Shown here in pieces: positions 34,524-36,614 of a stretch of 36,614 bases of DNA. How positions within the stretch are numbered: position 1 is the first letter of the stretch; every line of letters begins with the position of its first letter. Origin of the DNA: Kitasatospora sp. GP82 (lineage in GTDB: Bacteria > Actinomycetota > Actinomycetes > Streptomycetales > Streptomycetaceae). The stretch lies in the NCBI RefSeq assembly GCF_029892105.1, contig NZ_JARZAJ010000056.1, forward strand, positions 1 to 36,614, given 5' to 3'. The notes beneath the pieces are model-generated. The model was not told the origin of the DNA. It saw only the letters and a program-made list of their open reading frames with translations, and searched no databases. Made by a program: the position numbers and the translations under genes.

Positions 34524-34880
34524 TCAGCGCAGGTACCGGGCGAGGAACTGGTCGGCGTCCTGCAGGGTCGCAAGGGGAGCGGTGTAGAAGCTGCTGCCGC
34601 TGCGGCGCTCCTGGTAGGCGCGCAGCGCGGAGGTGACGTCGTATCGGCGGGCCGCCAGGGCGCACATCACGCGGGAGCCAGCGGCGAGGTTCTCGGCGCG
34701 GATGTCCTTCCCGGTGGCGCCGTCGACGGTGTACGGGATCTGGAAGGCCGTCACCTGGCCGGTGCGGCCGGTCTGGGTGACCGTGCCGATTTCGTAGTGG
34801 GTGCCGTGGCCGACGGTGCGCCGCTCGATGAGGACGAGGTCGCCGACCTGGGCGGTGATGGTCTGCTCGTGCTGGGACAT
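34524..34880 (-). CDS. hypothetical protein with an SH3-like beta core
   Basis: A 118-residue protein starting MSQHEQTITAQVGDLVLIER, with AAAGGAGA ten bases upstream of ATG 34880. The GDLVLIERRTVGHGTHYEIG and VTQTGRTGQVTAFQIPYTVD segments read as a small SH3- or KOW-like barrel; the C-terminal 45 residues are helical (CALAARRYDVTSALRAYQE). It shares a promoter-proximal 13-mer with the gene at 36225, which suggests common control. No family identified. Confidence 0.6.
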   Translation of the reverse strand: MSQHEQTITAQVGDLVLIERRTVGHGTHYEIGTVTQTGRTGQVTAFQIPYTVDGATGKDIRAENLAAGSRVMCALAARRYDVTSALRAYQERRSGSSFYTAPLATLQDADQFLARYLR

Positions 34881-34945
34881 GGTGGTGCGTCTCCTTTGGT
34901 GAGGAGGGTGTTCTGGGTGCCGCGGGGTGCCACTTCCCGAGCAAG

Positions 34946-34958
34946 AAAACTGTATCGC
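34946..34958 (-). promoter_or_regulatory. 13-bp element GCGATACAGTTTT upstream of the gene at 34880
   Basis: On the minus strand the sequence is GCGATACAGTTTT, 66 bases before ATG 34880. The same 13-mer with one change (GCGATACGGTTTT) lies at 36296-36308, about 71 bases before ATG 36225. It sits in a locally AT-rich window (TATAAATCAAG just upstream), so a promoter or operator is likely. Confidence 0.6.
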
Positions 34959-35064
34959 TTGATTTATACCCATGTCTGCCATGCAACGTGAAACGCCACC
35001 AGAATGGGCTACCGATGCGGGTGGGCCACGGCACCACACCAGCGGCACCGGGCCCGGCGACGGG

Positions 35065-36225
35065 CTACGACGGCAGGTAGGCGCCGATACGCTCTTCGCC
35101 GGGCAGGTAGCCCGCCAGCAGGGCGGCCACCTCGCGCAGCCGCTGAGGAGTCACAGCTGTCCGGGCCGGGCGCGCGCGACCCCGGCCACCCAGCGCGGCC
35201 TCGACCTCGGCCGGGGCCGGAACCAGGCGCGACCCCCGGTAGCGCAGGCCATCCGACTCCGGCGAATCCACCGACAGATCGTCAGCCGACGACCGGAATG
35301 CCGCAGCCTCACCCACGTCCAGGGCAGTCGCCCAGCCCCAGCGCGCATCCCACAGCAGCACCGCGGGCCGGTCCGCCGCCGGTGAGGGGAGGTCGATCGC
35401 CAACTGCCCCAGGCCGCCCACACCGGCCGACCACCGCAGCCGGTCCGTGCCGCCGGTCACCTTCCTACAGACGGCTTCGCCGTACACCCGCACCGCCCGG
35501 AGGTTCTGCTCCGCGACGCGGTCGAGCGCATCGGGCAGAAGCCGCGAGAGCGCCCAGACAGGCACGCCGGTCTGCTCCTGGACGAGCTCGGCCTGCTCCT
35601 CACCGTGCTCCAGCACGTGACGTGCGATCACCTCGGTCCGGACCACGGCCAGCACCTCGCGGGCCGTCTCCGGATGAATCCCGAGCGCCCGGGCCAGCGC
35701 CTCCGCCGTGGTCCGCGGATTGCCCGCAAGCAGCGCGGCCGCGCGAGGACGGATCTCCTCGCGCGGGATCAGGTCCACGCTCCCAAGGGGCCGGCCACCT
35801 GCTCCCCCGCCGCTGCGCAGCGCGTCCCATTCCTGCACCGGCCCCTTGGGCCAGTGCAGGACGCCGCAGACGTCCACCGAGGCGGGCACCTCGGGCAGGC
35901 CTGCCGTGTTGCCGGGCGCGTAGAGGTCGCTGTGGTACTTGTCCCAGGAGCGGACGTCGATGTGGAGCAGCGCCGCGACCTCATACCGGTCGAGAAGGTC
36001 GCTCGGCCCCGCGGGCCCGAGCTCCGGGATCTCCCGGCCGGCGCGATAGGCATCGGTCTGCCCGCCGTCCCAGAGTGTCGGCTTCACCGGCGCCGACGTG
36101 ACGGGTGATGGAAACCCGGGCGCCTGGTGGATCTTCTTCTTTCGGAACATCGGCAGGCTCATCTGCCAGTCATCGGCAAGTTCCGCCACCGTGCGCGCGA
36201 GATCCCTTCGATCGGCGCGGATCAT
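35065..36225 (-). CDS. DUF6292-like protein of the element
   Basis: A 386-residue soluble protein. ATG 36225 is preferred, with AAGGGG five bases upstream; GTG 36231 overlaps that site. The N-terminal third is unrecognised (SDLLDRYEVAALLHIDVRSW, PASVDVCGVLHWPKGPV) but resembles the DNA-recognition helix-turn-helix modules of excisionase-like proteins. The middle holds a second HTH-like segment (NPRTTAEALARALGIHPETA). Residues about 240-300 carry a DUF6292-type core (VRVYGEAVCRKVTG, then RPAVLLWDARWGWATALDVG). It ends in a helical tail (QRLREVAALLAGYLPGEERI). It is the first minus-strand gene of the element, preceded by the 13-bp element at 36296. Confidence 0.7.
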   Translation of the reverse strand: MIRADRRDLARTVAELADDWQMSLPMFRKKKIHQAPGFPSPVTSAPVKPTLWDGGQTDAYRAGREIPELGPAGPSDLLDRYEVAALLHIDVRSWDKYHSDLYAPGNTAGLPEVPASVDVCGVLHWPKGPVQEWDALRSGGGAGGRPLGSVDLIPREEIRPRAAALLAGNPRTTAEALARALGIHPETAREVLAVVRTEVIARHVLEHGEEQAELVQEQTGVPVWALSRLLPDALDRVAEQNLRAVRVYGEAVCRKVTGGTDRLRWSAGVGGLGQLAIDLPSPAADRPAVLLWDARWGWATALDVGEAAAFRSSADDLSVDSPESDGLRYRGSRLVPAPAEVEAALGGRGRARPARTAVTPQRLREVAALLAGYLPGEERIGAYLPS

Positions 36226-36295
36226 GGCCACCCCTTCGGCGATTGACGCTCTTCCGGCTGGAAGGGCCGGTCCGGCGACGACCCGTCCGGCAGAT

Positions 36296-36308
36296 AAAAC
36301 CGTATCGC
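36296..36308 (-). promoter_or_regulatory. 13-bp element GCGATACGGTTTT upstream of the DUF6292-like gene
   Basis: The minus-strand sequence GCGATACGGTTTT differs in one base from the element at 34946-34958 and lies at nearly the same distance from its start codon. AGAATAAGG lies just upstream, as TATAAATCAAG does at the other site. Confidence 0.6.
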
Positions 36309-36565
36309 ACCTTATTCTCCGGGTGTGTTGGCATCGCCCGGTCCAAGGACGGAGAGATAGCGGCGTTCATGCCCAGATCCGGCCCGCTGGATCCGCTACG
36401 CTGACCCACGCGCTTCCTTCGTGGGGTGTTCTGGGGCCGGCACCCGTGCCACCCGCGCGAGCGGACTGAGGGTGTCGGCCACTTTCATGCTCTGACCCCT
36501 CTAGCAAGCGCTGACTGGGTGTAGGGAATCACCCCAGGCCGGGATGACGACCTGCGGCTTTCATG

Positions 36566-36611
36566 TGGTTCAGCAGACACATCAGGGCCGCTGTCGCGCC
36601 TGGTTCAGCAG
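36566..36611 (+). repeat. direct 11-bp repeat TGGTTCAGCAG
   Basis: TGGTTCAGCAG occurs at 36566-36576 and again at 36601-36611, 35 bases apart. The window ends just after, so further copies cannot be seen. Confidence 0.5.
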
Positions 36612-36614
36612 TTT

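Larger units (their letters stand above)
36226..36614. other. right-end region without a gene
   Basis: No frame has convincing coding bias. It holds the promoter-proximal 13-mer at 36296-36308 and a direct 11-mer repeat at 36566-36611. Confidence 0.5.

Overview
The window reads as accessory DNA of a Streptomyces- or Kitasatospora-like actinomycete. Most coding stretches are very GC-rich with strong third-position GC, starts are often GTG, and recognised families include a mycothiol-dependent MDMPI-type enzyme, a DUF5819/HTTM pair and a Gram-positive TcpC-type conjugation module. Fragments of mobile elements, frameshifted genes and a deletion junction suggest a chromosome arm, an integrative element or a large plasmid. 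No rRNA, tRNA or CRISPR array was seen.

Positions 1-9,700 are a patchwork. They hold a DinB-fold MDMPI enzyme (125-913), small hypothetical genes, a Tn3-resolvase-like serine recombinase (2260-2937), an isochorismatase-family hydrolase (4596-5162), and a run of debris: the tail of a second recombinase, the 3' end of a paralogue of the gene at 23144, the C-terminal part of an IS5-family transposase, and a frameshifted winged-helix-like gene. A translationally coupled DUF5819/HTTM membrane pair and a frameshifted BMP-type binding-protein gene follow.

Positions 9,776-23,077 are a polymorphic toxin locus. One gene of about 4,097 codons encodes a secreted RHS/YD-repeat protein with a DNRLRE-like domain, FG-GAP-like repeats inserted in the RHS entry region, four LamG-like domains in tandem, a long YD-repeat shell, the RHS core signature, a charged coiled-coil linker and a C-terminal domain that looks like a restriction-endonuclease-fold nuclease. 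The toxin tip and the two genes after it are clearly less GC-rich than the rest, as expected of an exchanged toxin-immunity cassette.

Positions 23,100-27,900 hold hypothetical genes, a single-module ATP-dependent DNA ligase next to a small cysteine-rich protein, an eglin/potato-inhibitor-I-like protease inhibitor with an unusual predicted P1 residue, two small minus-strand genes, and a DNA-binding-like coiled-coil protein preceded by three copies of a 9-mer.

Positions 28,068-36,231 are a minus-strand conjugation module: a DUF6292-like protein, two small hypothetical genes, a sigma-region-4-like protein, membrane proteins, TcpC-like, a TcpD-like small membrane protein, a TcpE/PrgI-like membrane protein, the first 85 codons of a VirB4-like ATPase, and the 3' part of a transglycosylase-NlpC/P60 wall hydrolase. 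The last two are joined out of frame, so the motor is missing and the module is probably a relic or depends on help in trans. Two genes share a 13-bp promoter-proximal element at almost the same distance from their starts, and six copies of a 9-mer lie upstream of the sigma-like gene.
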